NCBI RefSeq assembly: GCF_032302195.1
Contig: NZ_CP135275.1
Span: forward strand, 4,650,001 to 4,714,000
Reading direction: 5' to 3'
DNA: 64,000 bases
Origin: Paenibacillus sp. MMS20-IR301
Lineage (GTDB): Bacteria > Bacillota > Bacilli > Paenibacillales > Paenibacillaceae
In this document: piece by piece, positions 44,201 to 53,183 of the stretch
Numbering within the stretch: the first letter of the stretch is position 1
Layout of the letters: every line of letters begins with the position of its first letter
Made by a program: the position numbers and the translations under genes
Notes under the pieces: model-generated
The model's input: only the letters and a program-made list of their open reading frames with translations
Databases searched by the model: none
Told to the model about the DNA's origin: nothing

Positions 44201-44950
44201 TCACTTGCGGATGATCGTCCGGTAGACGAATTTAGGCAAGGCGGATTGTCTGCGCCAGCGGGACTTCTGGCCTTTGGCCACCGGAGCGAACAGCAGCCTG
44301 TGCGCCCACTCCAGATTAAGCTTTTTCCAGATGGCCGGCGCGGGCTTCACTTTACCCGAGATGACATCCAGGCTGCCGCCTACCCCAAACACCACCTTAA
44401 CTCCGTCCAGCGCCGCCTTATGCTTGTGCAGCCATTTGTCGGAATACGGCGCACCCATCGCCAGAATCAGCACATCGGGCTTGGCCTGCTGAATCTCGCT
44501 GAGTACACCCGGCTCCTCCGCCAGACTGAAGAATCCGTGATGTCTTCCGGCAACCTTTACCTGCGGATAACGCCGTCTGATGTTCTGTACCGCCTGTTCA
44601 CTCGTCCGCTCATCCGTCCCCAGAAAATAAAAGCTCCAGCCCCGCTCATTTCCTTCTGCAAGCAGGCTGAGCAGCAGATCATATCCGGTTACCCGTTCCG
44701 GAATGGGTTCCCCTTGTCTGCGTGCCGCCAGTACAATCCCTATTCCGTCCGGCACAATCAGATCCGCCGATTGGATAATCTCCCGCAGGCGCCCGTCCGA
44801 TTGGCTGGCCAGCGTAATCTCCGGATTCGCTGTAATCAGGTGAAACAGCCCTGCCTGTACTTTCTGGACATGCTCTGCAAGCAGCGACACCGTCTGCTCA
44901 AGCGTCAGCCTGGAAAAGGGAATTCCGAGTATTGCCACCTTGTCCTTCAT
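44201..44950 (-). CDS. tagA: WecG/TagA/CpsF-family glycosyltransferase
   Basis: About 249 residues. Transfers a sugar (N-acetylmannosamine in TagA) onto the lipid-linked intermediate made by a TagO-like enzyme, the second step of wall teichoic acid linkage-unit synthesis, at the cytoplasmic membrane face. Motifs: HLITANPEITLASQSDGRLR, LIVPDGIGIVLAARR, FYFLGTDERTSEQAV and VLILAMGAPYSDKWLHKHK. Start ATG 44950 (MKDKVAILGIPF) with AGGTGAG upstream, forming an ATGA overlap with the Nudix gene. The window's TagO-like gene is 43 kb away. Substrate inferred from family. Confidence 0.88.
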   Translation of the reverse strand: MKDKVAILGIPFSRLTLEQTVSLLAEHVQKVQAGLFHLITANPEITLASQSDGRLREIIQSADLIVPDGIGIVLAARRQGEPIPERVTGYDLLLSLLAEGNERGWSFYFLGTDERTSEQAVQNIRRRYPQVKVAGRHHGFFSLAEEPGVLSEIQQAKPDVLILAMGAPYSDKWLHKHKAALDGVKVVFGVGGSLDVISGKVKPAPAIWKKLNLEWAHRLLFAPVAKGQKSRWRRQSALPKFVYRTIIRK

Positions 44951-45465
44951 GATCTCACCTGTCCTTCCAAGTCTTGCAGGATAGCCCACGCTGCGGCAGG
45001 CTTCCCGTGAATCAAATGCATCGTACCGACATAAACTTCATTAGTATGTATACCTGTCCGGAGGTAATGTCCCAGCACCTCTTTGGTTGAAGCGGTTACA
45101 ACCAGCCGTTCAAGCCCGCTGTAGCCTGCCCATACCAGACTCCCCTCTGCACTCTCAAGCAGACTGCTCCCCGCGGCAACCCTGCCTGTAAAAATGTACT
45201 GGATACTGATCTCCTTATCCGTCCTCACCTGATGAACGACATACCGGAGCGCAAGGCTGTTAAGGCCGGGTGATGTCAATCCGGTCTCTTCTTCAATCTC
45301 CCTGAGGGCAGCCCTCTGCGGATCACCTATCTCTGCAGCCTGGAGATGCCCGCCTATAGGAACCAGATGCCCGGGCAGAAAGGCGGCGTCTGCTTTCTTT
45401 TGCAGAAACAGTACCTCATGATTCTCATTGAATAACAAAGCGACAGCCAATTGTCTGAGCAGCAT
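44947..45465 (-). CDS. Nudix hydrolase
   Basis: 172 residues. Hydrolyses a nucleoside diphosphate linked to another group, using a divalent metal. The Nudix box is GGHLQAAEIGDPQRAALREI followed by EEETGL, with the REIEEETG core intact but two extra residues between the first Glu and the Arg. Substrate not predictable; co-transcription with the TagA-like gene could mean nucleotide-sugar housekeeping, which is speculative. GGAGG nine bases before ATG. Confidence 0.88.
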   Translation of the reverse strand: MLLRQLAVALLFNENHEVLFLQKKADAAFLPGHLVPIGGHLQAAEIGDPQRAALREIEEETGLTSPGLNSLALRYVVHQVRTDKEISIQYIFTGRVAAGSSLLESAEGSLVWAGYSGLERLVVTASTKEVLGHYLRTGIHTNEVYVGTMHLIHGKPAAAWAILQDLEGQVRS

Positions 45466-45628
45466 CAGCGGCGACCTCCGAATGATCAGCAGAACAGCAT
45501 CAAAACCTCATAATATCCTGTAAAAATGCCCATTTATTTACACGCATAATTTTACCATACCAACCTATGCCATTCTTTTCAACTTACAGAATATCATAGT
45601 ACCGTTAATTCGCTAACGTATTGCTGCT

Positions 45629-46507
45629 TCAGTCCTCCATATACTTCCACCACTCCGTCAGCCAGGGCTCCTCTATGCCGCGGAGTCGGAGCTCCTCCAG
45701 CAGCACCTTGCGCACCCGCTTCTCCATCTTTACGAAGTTGTTATCCTCCTGATACATGGCCGTATAAGAATTGTCGTCCTTCAGGTATGACCAGAAATCC
45801 TTCATCGCCTCCAGCACTCTTTCACCCGCCGGCAGCTGTTCCGCTACGGGTACAAGCCACTTATCATAGGGAAAGGGATGGCCCTCCACCGTAATGGCAC
45901 AGCGCAGCGCCTGCTTGAAGACCTCTGTTGCCTGGAAAAGAATCGGAAATGCCTCTCCCCGGCGCACGGGATTATCCAGGCTTTTCGCACAGCTGCGCAG
46001 TTCTATGTAGGTCTGCTTCCGCAGGTTCATCAATACATCAGGAGCAAGCGGAATAAAACGGGCGAACAGGCCCCCGATATCCAGCGGGTCATGATACAGG
46101 CGGGAAACCGAGGCATTCCATAACCAGCCCAAATCCCCCCGCAGCAGAGCCTGCTCCAGCCCGGATAATTTCATCAGGGTGTAATGCCCTGTTTTTCCGC
46201 CTGGAAGATGAACGTCCATGAACAAGCTGCTCCCCTCCGGGATCAGCCCGGCTTGCTCGAAACGTGCTGTAATGGCCCCGTAACACTCGTCCGTGCAGAC
46301 AAGAATCAGGTCAATATCCGAGATATTATCCGCTATTCCGAGGGCCGTTGATCCGTCCAGCAGGATGCTGAGCTTGCCTGAATCCTCTGCAATCAGGGGA
46401 TGCTCAAGAATCTCCGCTTGAATGTAGCTGCTAATCTCCTGAAGTAAAGCTGTGTGTACCTGCTCATTATCCGGTGCCAGCAGCAGATTAGTTAGATTTG
46501 CCGTCAC
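45629..46507 (-). CDS. Nucleotidyltransferase-fold protein
   Basis: About 292 residues. The minimal nucleotidyltransferase motif is present: LLDGSTALGIADNISDIDLI, with Gly-Ser then DxD metal ligands. The C-terminal 170 residues are helical, as in antibiotic adenylyltransferases and related substrate-binding domains. The open frame begins at 46552, but AAGGAGG lies nine bases before the in-frame GTG at 46507, which is chosen. Substrate unknown: small molecule or protein AMPylation are both possible. Divergent from the methyltransferase gene. Confidence 0.75.
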   Translation of the reverse strand: MTANLTNLLLAPDNEQVHTALLQEISSYIQAEILEHPLIAEDSGKLSILLDGSTALGIADNISDIDLILVCTDECYGAITARFEQAGLIPEGSSLFMDVHLPGGKTGHYTLMKLSGLEQALLRGDLGWLWNASVSRLYHDPLDIGGLFARFIPLAPDVLMNLRKQTYIELRSCAKSLDNPVRRGEAFPILFQATEVFKQALRCAITVEGHPFPYDKWLVPVAEQLPAGERVLEAMKDFWSYLKDDNSYTAMYQEDNNFVKMEKRVRKVLLEELRLRGIEEPWLTEWWKYMED

Positions 46508-46678
46508 TGATTTCCGCCTCCTTATACTTCTAATAATTGGGTTGTTCTGCATCTATTCGCACTGCTAATTATGCCGGAATATTATACCATATTATAGAAA
46601 ACATGCTATTCTGTTATCTATTCTTGTAGTGGATAGCAGATTTCTATTATCGGTGTGCGAAAGGAGACAACCATCTCA

Positions 46679-47386
46679 ATGACAGATGAAACTATTTACG
46701 GCCACGAGGATACGCTGAAGATGCTGGATGCTCTATTCCGGGAGGAGGGAGAGTGGTGGGATCAGTTCTATGCGGACAAGAATAAAGGCATTCCCTTCTT
46801 CAAAGACCAGCCGGATGAGAACTTGGTGGAGTATTTCGATACAGGCTGCATCACTCCCGGCAAAACGCTTGAACTCGGCTGCGGAGGCGGGCGAAATGCG
46901 GTATATCTGGCGAAACAGGGCTGCAGCGTGGATGCAGCGGATATCTCCCGGGCCGCCATCGACTGGGGAACCGACCGGGCCGCGACGCATCAGGTCAAGG
47001 TTAATTTCTCCTGCTGCAGCATATTCGAGCTGGAGCTTGAGCCTGCGAGCTATGACCTGATCTATGACAGCGGCTGCTTACATCACATCTACCCCCACCG
47101 CAGGGCAAGCTACCTCGAGCTCGTGGACAGAATGCTGAAGCCGGGCGGCTATTTCGGTTTAACCTGCTTCGCAGCAGGCTCCATGGGTGCAGAGATCACA
47201 GATTGGGAAGTCTACCGCCAGCGGAGCATGCGGGGCGGGCTCGGGTATACCGAGGAGAAGCTGAAGACGATCTTCAGCGGTTTGGAGCTAATCCGGTTCA
47301 GACGGATGCGGGAGACAGCCCCAGGGGAAGAGCTCTTTGGCGAAGCTTTCCTGTGGACGGCCTTGTTCCGGAAAAAGGCTGTCTAA
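46679..47386 (+). CDS. Class I SAM-dependent methyltransferase
   Basis: 235 residues. Motif I TLELGCGGGRNAVYLA, motif II acidic turn VDAADISR, post-motif YDLIYDSGCLHHIYPHRR and motif III-like LKPGGYFGLTCF show a Rossmann methyltransferase of the small-molecule type. The short N-terminus (EWWDQFYADKNKGIPFF) resembles thiopurine/tellurite-resistance-like enzymes. The frame opens at a GTG (46655), but that would place AAAGGAG inside the gene, so ATG 46679 is used. Substrate unknown. Confidence 0.83.
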   Translation: MTDETIYGHEDTLKMLDALFREEGEWWDQFYADKNKGIPFFKDQPDENLVEYFDTGCITPGKTLELGCGGGRNAVYLAKQGCSVDAADISRAAIDWGTDRAATHQVKVNFSCCSIFELELEPASYDLIYDSGCLHHIYPHRRASYLELVDRMLKPGGYFGLTCFAAGSMGAEITDWEVYRQRSMRGGLGYTEEKLKTIFSGLELIRFRRMRETAPGEELFGEAFLWTALFRKKAV

Positions 47387-47433
47387 AGAGCTGCGGATAG
47401 GCGTATTAGCGCCGGGGCCCCTGCCGCTGGATC

Positions 47434-47547
47434 ATTCGGCGGGCGTTTCGCGGCATTCGGCGGGTGTTCGGCGGGCGTTCGGCGGACACCCCGCGGCGTT
47501 CGGCGGGCACCCCGCGGGCGTTCCGCGGCGTTCGGCGGGCGTTCCGG
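47434..47547. repeat. GC-rich short repeats (GTTCGGCGGGC-type)
   Basis: About nine imperfect 10-14 bp units built from TTCGGCGGGC and CCCCGCGGGCG, giving many overlapping inverted repeats. It lies directly after the methyltransferase gene. Confidence 0.8.
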
Positions 47548-47570
47548 CTGTAAACCTTTGCGCTACCGAA

Positions 47571-47759
47571 ATTAGTTGGATAAAAGGCACTTATTAAGCC
47601 AGCATTTCCCTCTATTGCAGAAATAAGTGGATTTATGACACTTAATAATGACCCTAGCTGCGATATTGGACATACCCGGCTGTAGTAAGTGTATTTTTTC
47701 CAACTAATCCCCGAGAAGTGATGATTTAAACAAAATTAGATGACGTTTTTCCACTTATT
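47571..47759. repeat. Intergenic repeat island, motif B (second)
   Basis: Direct copies at 47571-47596 and 47622-47647 (period 51), inverted copies at 47683-47708 and 47733-47759 (period 51). Same motif and layout as 21948-22133. Confidence 0.85.
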
Positions 47760-47986
47760 TAGTGTAGCCTTATCCCAAATTACATTAATAGCTCAAAATG
47801 ATACTCTGCTGCAGGTGGTGGAGCAGGGCTGCGAGGTTGTCCGCACACGGCTGCGGGTTACGGGAAGTTACGGGTTACGGAGAGTTACGGCGATGCCAGG
47901 ACAAGGCGTGGAGTCGCAGAGTTGCGATGGTTGTGGCTTTGTGCTGTTGCAATGCAGCAATGATCGCGATGGTTGCGATAGGTTAC

Positions 47987-48030
47987 AATAAAAATGCTGG
48001 GTCTCCCAAAAAAGGGACACCCAGCATTTT
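47987..48030 (-). terminator. Terminator of the ADP-ribosylglycohydrolase gene
   Basis: 12-bp stem AAAATGCTGGGT (47991-48002) with its complement (48019-48030), plus an inner TCCC/GGGA. The minus-strand exit is TTTTATTG. Confidence 0.85.
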
Positions 48031-48031
48031 A

Positions 48032-48135
48032 GCATACAGCCTGCTCACTATTCACTCATCCCGCATACAGCCTGTTCACTATTTCACTCATTCCATATAA
48101 GTCTGCTCACTATTTCACCCGTTCCGCATACAGCC
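48032..48135. repeat. Tandem 31-bp repeats copying the 3' end of the ADP-ribosylglycohydrolase gene
   Basis: Copies start at 48032, 48063, 48094 and about 48125 (GCATACAGCCTG...TCACTATTTCAC type). The last one is the real gene end, including the stop codon; the other three lie downstream of it. Confidence 0.75.
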
Positions 48136-49033
48136 GTCCGGCATAGTCGCCGATCAGTTCACGCAGAGCCAGCTTGCTGCTCCAGTCTGCCGGGATGCCG
48201 CCCAGACCATAATAGGCTCCGGCGATCTGGCCGTAGACAGCAGCTGTTGTATCGGCGTCATTGCCCAGATTGGCCGCGAGCAGCGCGCCTTCGGCAAAGC
48301 TGGAAGACCGGTGGAAAGCCCACAGCGCAGCTTCCAGCGATTCCACCACATACCCCGAGCCTTGAATCTCGGGCGGTTCCTTAATCGCGTAGGAGCCATA
48401 CTTGATATTCAGCATATGCGGTGTCAGGCTGTCCTCATCCAGCCAGTCACGGTAAGCCTCCGGGGCCAGCATCTCCTGCTTGCTCCAGCCGTGCAGCCCC
48501 GCAAGAATATAAGCGGCCAGCAGCCGGCATGCAGCCAGGCATTCGGGAGCGGCATGGGTCGTTCTTGAGCTGAGCGCTGCATACCGGATCGCTTCTGCAG
48601 GCTGCTCTGCGTAATACATAACCACAGGAGCAAGACGCATGATCGAACCGTTTCCGGCGGAATGGGGATCATCCGAGCCGCTGAAGCCTTCCCCGCTGGC
48701 TTCGAACCGGTGAAGCGCCGCACGGGTGGCATTGCCGATGTCGAAGCATTCACCTGTGCTGCTCAGCATCCCTTCGCGGTACCACTTCACATACCGCCCC
48801 ATTTGATCGGCCGGATCAAAGGTCTGTACGCTCAGCAGGCTCTCTGCAAGGCAGAGCGCCATTGAGGTATCGTCCGTCCATTGCCCCGGCTGCAGGCCGA
48901 ATACCCCGCCGCCGATGATATCCGTAAGCGGCGCAAAGGTTCCGGGTGCCTTGAACTCAGCGGTAGTCCCCAGCGCATCTCCGGCCGCAAGCCCCAGCAG
49001 ACAGCCCTGATAGCGGTCAGCATTTAATGTCAT
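48110..49033 (-). CDS. ADP-ribosylglycohydrolase family protein
   Basis: 307 residues, normal length for the DraG/ARH family. It removes ADP-ribose from proteins or small molecules using two magnesium ions. Metal motifs: QWTDDTSMALCLAESLL near residue 51 and GNDADTTAAVYGQIAGAYYG near 255. N-terminal GCLLGLAAGDALG is also characteristic. GGGGGAG precedes ATG. No ADP-ribosyltransferase is seen nearby, so the target is unknown. Confidence 0.92.
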   Translation of the reverse strand: MTLNADRYQGCLLGLAAGDALGTTAEFKAPGTFAPLTDIIGGGVFGLQPGQWTDDTSMALCLAESLLSVQTFDPADQMGRYVKWYREGMLSSTGECFDIGNATRAALHRFEASGEGFSGSDDPHSAGNGSIMRLAPVVMYYAEQPAEAIRYAALSSRTTHAAPECLAACRLLAAYILAGLHGWSKQEMLAPEAYRDWLDEDSLTPHMLNIKYGSYAIKEPPEIQGSGYVVESLEAALWAFHRSSSFAEGALLAANLGNDADTTAAVYGQIAGAYYGLGGIPADWSSKLALRELIGDYAGRLYAERVK

Positions 49034-49161
49034 TTGGCTCCCCCCTGTCTCCTTCTTCTTACGTATGCAGCGATATCCATTCCAGGCTAACCCGGCTCCG
49101 CATCTTTTACCGGTGAATGATTATTCTTGATTGTGCTCTCCGTAGTTTGCCGTTCCGCCCT

Positions 49162-50160
49162 TTATTCCCCCGGATACTTCAGCCCCCACTGGGCACGTAC
49201 TCCATCCAGCAGCTTCATCAGTGCTACAGATTCGTCCAGCGTCATTACCGGACTTTCTGTCAGCCCCTCCTGCAGGCAGCGGCCCACTTCCTCCGCTTCA
49301 AAAGCATATCCGACCGAGGTCCGGTCATCCTTAAACGTCTCCACCAGTTCACCGCCAATATACAGCTCGGCTGATTTCGGATTCACCAGGGTGCCTTTAA
49401 CGACGATATAACCTTCCGTTCCATAGACATACGCTTCCTGCAGCATATTGATGCGGACCCCGCCGTTCAGTGAAGCTGACTTGCCCTCACCATAAGACAG
49501 CAGCAGTGAGAAATGCTCATCCACCCCGGTCTCCCCGATATGCACCGTGCTGTAGACAGCTTCAGGATGCGGTCCGAAGACCATGGAGGCAAAAGATACC
49601 GGATAAATACCGACATCCAGCAGCGCCCCGCCGCCCAGTGCCGGGTTCAAGAGACGTCCTTCCGGATTCCAGTCCGCGCGGAACCCAAGATCCGCCTTAA
49701 CCAGCCGCACTTCACCAATCCGATCAGCGGCTAGCCATTCTCTAACCTTAACATTGGCAGGAAGATAGCGGCTCCACATCGCTTCCATCAGGAACAGCTT
49801 CTTCTCACGGGCATATGCAACGATTTCTTCCAGCTCAGCACTATTTACGGTAAAAGGCTTCTCACAGAGCACGGCTTTGCCGGCACGCAGCGCGAGCAGC
49901 GCATTCTCTTTGTGGAACGGATGCGGGGTGCCGATATAGATCGCGTCTACTTCCGGATCATTGACCAGATCCTCGTAGGTCGCATAGGCAACAGGAATCC
50001 CGTGGTTTTTGGCAAACTCATCGGCACTTTCCTGGGAACGCGAGCCAACCGCATAAGCTGTCCCGTTGCTGGCATGCGCCAGATCTGTGGCGAACTGATG
50101 GGCGATCCAGCCTGTGCTGAGAATGCCCCATTTTATCGTGTAAGCGTTATCTTCAGACAT
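49162..50160 (-). CDS. Gfo/Idh/MocA-family oxidoreductase
   Basis: 332 residues. NAD(P)-dependent sugar or inositol dehydrogenase-like enzyme. An N-terminal Rossmann fold (WGILSTGWIAHQFATDL, with STGWIA in place of the usual GxGxIG), the CEKPFTVNSAELEEIV signature with the catalytic Lys, and the GGGALLDVGIYPVSFASMVF segment of the C-terminal domain. Substrate not identifiable. GAGGAGG precedes ATG. Single gene. Confidence 0.9.
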   Translation of the reverse strand: MSEDNAYTIKWGILSTGWIAHQFATDLAHASNGTAYAVGSRSQESADEFAKNHGIPVAYATYEDLVNDPEVDAIYIGTPHPFHKENALLALRAGKAVLCEKPFTVNSAELEEIVAYAREKKLFLMEAMWSRYLPANVKVREWLAADRIGEVRLVKADLGFRADWNPEGRLLNPALGGGALLDVGIYPVSFASMVFGPHPEAVYSTVHIGETGVDEHFSLLLSYGEGKSASLNGGVRINMLQEAYVYGTEGYIVVKGTLVNPKSAELYIGGELVETFKDDRTSVGYAFEAEEVGRCLQEGLTESPVMTLDESVALMKLLDGVRAQWGLKYPGE

Positions 50161-50302
50161 TAGTTACTTCCTCCTCGTAATAAAAAATTACTCCCTTTGA
50201 TTCTATCAAAATGTGCCTGGCGTGTACACGCCGGCGGCGGCGGCGGTCCGCAGTAATCAGCACGGATATTCTGTCCGCACCGGCTGGGGGACTGAGGCGC
50301 AC

Positions 50303-50329
50303 AAAAAAGCAGAGTGAATTGCTCACTCT
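50303..50329 (-). terminator. Terminator of the ycl operon
   Basis: Minus strand AGAGTGA/TCACTCT stem (50323-50329 with 50311-50317) followed closely by TTTTTT. It begins one base after the yclP stop. Confidence 0.85.
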
Positions 50330-50330
50330 A

Positions 50331-51083
50331 CTAATAAATCGCTATCGGCCCGTAAGGGCCAGTTATAATTTCGATTTTTGTTTCAAAAATATCGGTTAAA
50401 ACCCCGGGGTCCATAACTTCCTGCACTGTTCCAAAAGCGGCAATCTGTCCATGCTTCATCGCACAAATACGGTCCGAATATTTGGCCGCAAAATTGATAT
50501 CATGCAGGACAGTCACAATGGTTCTTCCAAATTCATTAGCGGCATACCGCAAATGCTCCATCATCTGTACAGATCGGGCAACGTCAAGATTGTTCAGCGG
50601 CTCGTCGAGCAGGACGTATTCCGTCTCCTGGCACAAAACCATAGCTACATAGGCTCTTTGCCTCTGTCCGCCGGAAAGCTCATCTAAATATCTGTTTTCC
50701 AGAGCAGTCAAGTCCAGAAAATCAATATATTTAGAAATAATCTCCTCATCTTCACCCGTCAATCTTCCCTTGGAATAAGGAAAACGTCCAAAGCCGGCAA
50801 GCTGCCTGACGGTCAGCCTCGTTACAAAATGATTTTCTTGCCGTAAAAGAGTCAGAATCTTGGCTAAATCGCCTGATTTGGATGTGGAAACATCCAGGCC
50901 CGCAACCCTGATCCGGCCTTCGTCCATATCAAGCAGTCTTCCAATCATCAGAAGCGTCGTGGACTTGCCCGCACCGTTGGGTCCTATTAGAGAAGTAAGC
51001 CCGGCTTTGGGAATTACAATATTAAGCGGGCCGATTGCCACCTCGGCTGCATAGGATTTTTTGACATGATCTATCTGTATCAT
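50331..51083 (-). CDS. yclP: Siderophore ABC importer ATPase
   Basis: 250-residue FepC/YclP-type ATPase energising ferric-siderophore import. Walker A SLIGPNGAGKSTTLL, signature LDELSGGQRQRAYVAM, Walker B VLLDEPLNNLD and the switch His in TVLHDINFAAKY. Start overlaps yclO by 4 bp. Last of four genes. Confidence 0.93.
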   Translation of the reverse strand: MIQIDHVKKSYAAEVAIGPLNIVIPKAGLTSLIGPNGAGKSTTLLMIGRLLDMDEGRIRVAGLDVSTSKSGDLAKILTLLRQENHFVTRLTVRQLAGFGRFPYSKGRLTGEDEEIISKYIDFLDLTALENRYLDELSGGQRQRAYVAMVLCQETEYVLLDEPLNNLDVARSVQMMEHLRYAANEFGRTIVTVLHDINFAAKYSDRICAMKHGQIAAFGTVQEVMDPGVLTDIFETKIEIITGPYGPIAIY

Positions 51084-52144
51084 AAAGAACCCTTCCTTAA
51101 AATCACGATTAAAAATGTCAGTCCCCCAACCAGTTCAATAATGATGGAAACGACACCTTGGGCGTGGAATACATGATTCATAATAAAATAGGCGCTGGTC
51201 AAGATCACAAAACCTATGGCAAGAGCCATCGGAAAGATATATCTGTGGTCGTACGTCTGCGCTGCCTGATAACTTAACGTAGCGACTAAAAATCCAAAGA
51301 AGGTAAGCGGTCCGACCAAAGCCGTTGAAACGGCCATCAAAATGGAAACGAGGACAAGCGTATAAATTACACTCATTTGATGTTTCGTTCCCAGGGAAGT
51401 GGAGACATCCCTGCCAAGTGACAATACGTTTAACCTGTTAGCGTTGGCAAGCAGAAGGAAAGCTGCAATGATGACAACGGGAATGGCTATCGGGAAATAG
51501 GCCGAATCCGAATTATTGACGGAAGCAAATAATCTTGCCTGTAAAAGATCAAATTCGGACGGTGCCAGGAATCGCCTCATAAAAGAGGATACAGATCTTA
51601 GCCCGGTCCCAATAATAATACCGACCAGAAGCAGCAGCTGTAAATTACCGTACTTACCGGACAGCAGCCACCCGTACAGAATTAAACACATCAGGACCAT
51701 CGCAGCAACCTGATACAGAAAGGAGTCAACCCCGCTAAAGCTCAAAAACACCGTAGTTCCAAGGAAAAACATCGTACTCGTATGAATGGTTGAATAAATA
51801 GCATCAAAGCCTAAAAGTGACGGGGTTATGATCCTGTTATTCGTAATGGATTGAAAAGCAACCGTTGACAAACTTTGGCAAGTTGCTGCGATAAGCATGG
51901 AAACCAGGGCTACTACTCTTCTTGAAACAACTGGCATAAAGGATGGAGAGGTGACCGGGACCGGATTATTGTATACCAGTAATCCAATTGAAGAAAACAC
52001 GCCCAGTACGATCAGTGATATAAGCAGAATAAAGTAATTCTTTTCTTCTTTCCTGGTACGGAAGGCCCTGGCCGATCTTTTGGCATGAAGAGGGCTTGTA
52101 CTCCTATCAACATGTAACGGATTGCTGCTTGCTCGTTCGCTCAT
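51080..52144 (-). CDS. yclO: Siderophore ABC importer permease
   Basis: 354 residues, about nine to ten membrane helices, FecCD family. The segment ITPSLLGFDAIYSTIHTSTMF is characteristic of the YclO/FatC/CeuC branch. A hydrophilic 40-residue N-terminus precedes helix one. AAGGAG six bases before ATG; ATGA overlap with yclN. Forms a heterodimer with YclN. Confidence 0.9.
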   Translation of the reverse strand: MSERASSNPLHVDRSTSPLHAKRSARAFRTRKEEKNYFILLISLIVLGVFSSIGLLVYNNPVPVTSPSFMPVVSRRVVALVSMLIAATCQSLSTVAFQSITNNRIITPSLLGFDAIYSTIHTSTMFFLGTTVFLSFSGVDSFLYQVAAMVLMCLILYGWLLSGKYGNLQLLLLVGIIIGTGLRSVSSFMRRFLAPSEFDLLQARLFASVNNSDSAYFPIAIPVVIIAAFLLLANANRLNVLSLGRDVSTSLGTKHQMSVIYTLVLVSILMAVSTALVGPLTFFGFLVATLSYQAAQTYDHRYIFPMALAIGFVILTSAYFIMNHVFHAQGVVSIIIELVGGLTFLIVILRKGSL

Positions 52145-53166
52145 CTGATTCTCCTTGGTGACCTCCTTTGTCTTAGCAGAATAACAATAAATACAAATGC
52201 CCCCACCGTTCCAAGGATCATAGAGACAGGTATTTCAAAAGGCATAATAAGGACCCGGGACAAGATGTCACACATAATGATGGTACCCATCCCTAATACG
52301 CACACCCACGGCAAATTGCTCCTGAGATCGTCACCTCTGAACATGGAAACGAGATTGGGGACAATGAGCCCGAGGAAAGGCAGATTTCCAATAACCGCTG
52401 CAACAATTCCAACGGCTATAGAAATAAGGGCCGTGCCTAAAAGAATAATCCGGTTATAGTTTACTCCCAGACTGGTAGCGACATCTTCCCCTAATCCTGC
52501 TAACGTCAACCGGTCGGCAAAAATAAAAATAACAACCGTAACCAGTATAATAATCCATAAGTATTCATATCTGCCGATTTGCACAGGTGAAAAGGAGCCA
52601 ACAAACCAGCTCTCAATATTTTGCGTCATCTGGAAAACAAGTCCGACAAAAGTTGAAAAGGCGGAAATGACGGCTCCAAGCATCATTCCGATAATAGGGA
52701 CCACTAAGGATGAACGTAGTTTTACTTTTCTCAGAAACAGAAAAAAGATCATTGTCCCTATGAAAGAAAAAATGATTGCACCGGTCATTCTCAGCACTAA
52801 AGTCGGGGCAGGAAAAACCAGATAAATGAACAGCAGGCCGAGTCCTGACCATTCAATGGTTCCTGTTGTGGTAGGCTCTACCAGACGGTTCTGTGTAATC
52901 AGCTGCATGACCAGCCCTGACATGGCCATTGCAGCTCCGGTAAGCATCAATGCAAAGGTTCTGGGAATACGGGTGATGAAGAACATCTCCATCCCGTCTG
53001 CTTGTCCGCGTATATCATACACTCCGGTAAGCAGTGAGATAATGCTCAGAATAACAGTTGCTATAATCGCAATTACAAAAGGGATAGTCCATAGTTTTTT
53101 GTAGTTATGGCGCTGGGGTTGAGCATGCTCAACCCCAGCTGTTTTCGGTATGAAATTATTGAGCAC
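52141..53166 (-). CDS. yclN: Siderophore ABC importer permease
   Basis: 341 residues, FecCD family. The motif LVEPTTTGTIEWSGLGLLF is typical of YclN/FatD/CeuB. The LIVPNLVSMFRGDDLR segment near the C-terminus is the conserved FecCD loop contacting the ATPase. GTG start with AAAAAGGAG nine bases upstream. It lies 17 bp after yclQ. Confidence 0.91.
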   Translation of the reverse strand: MLNNFIPKTAGVEHAQPQRHNYKKLWTIPFVIAIIATVILSIISLLTGVYDIRGQADGMEMFFITRIPRTFALMLTGAAMAMSGLVMQLITQNRLVEPTTTGTIEWSGLGLLFIYLVFPAPTLVLRMTGAIIFSFIGTMIFFLFLRKVKLRSSLVVPIIGMMLGAVISAFSTFVGLVFQMTQNIESWFVGSFSPVQIGRYEYLWIIILVTVVIFIFADRLTLAGLGEDVATSLGVNYNRIILLGTALISIAVGIVAAVIGNLPFLGLIVPNLVSMFRGDDLRSNLPWVCVLGMGTIIMCDILSRVLIMPFEIPVSMILGTVGAFVFIVILLRQRRSPRRIR

Positions 53167-53183
53167 TGCGTCATACTCCTTTT

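Noticed and set aside
47337..47597. ORF encoding HSAGV/FGGHPA repeats
   Set aside because: Entirely the translation of GC-rich short repeats; no start signal.
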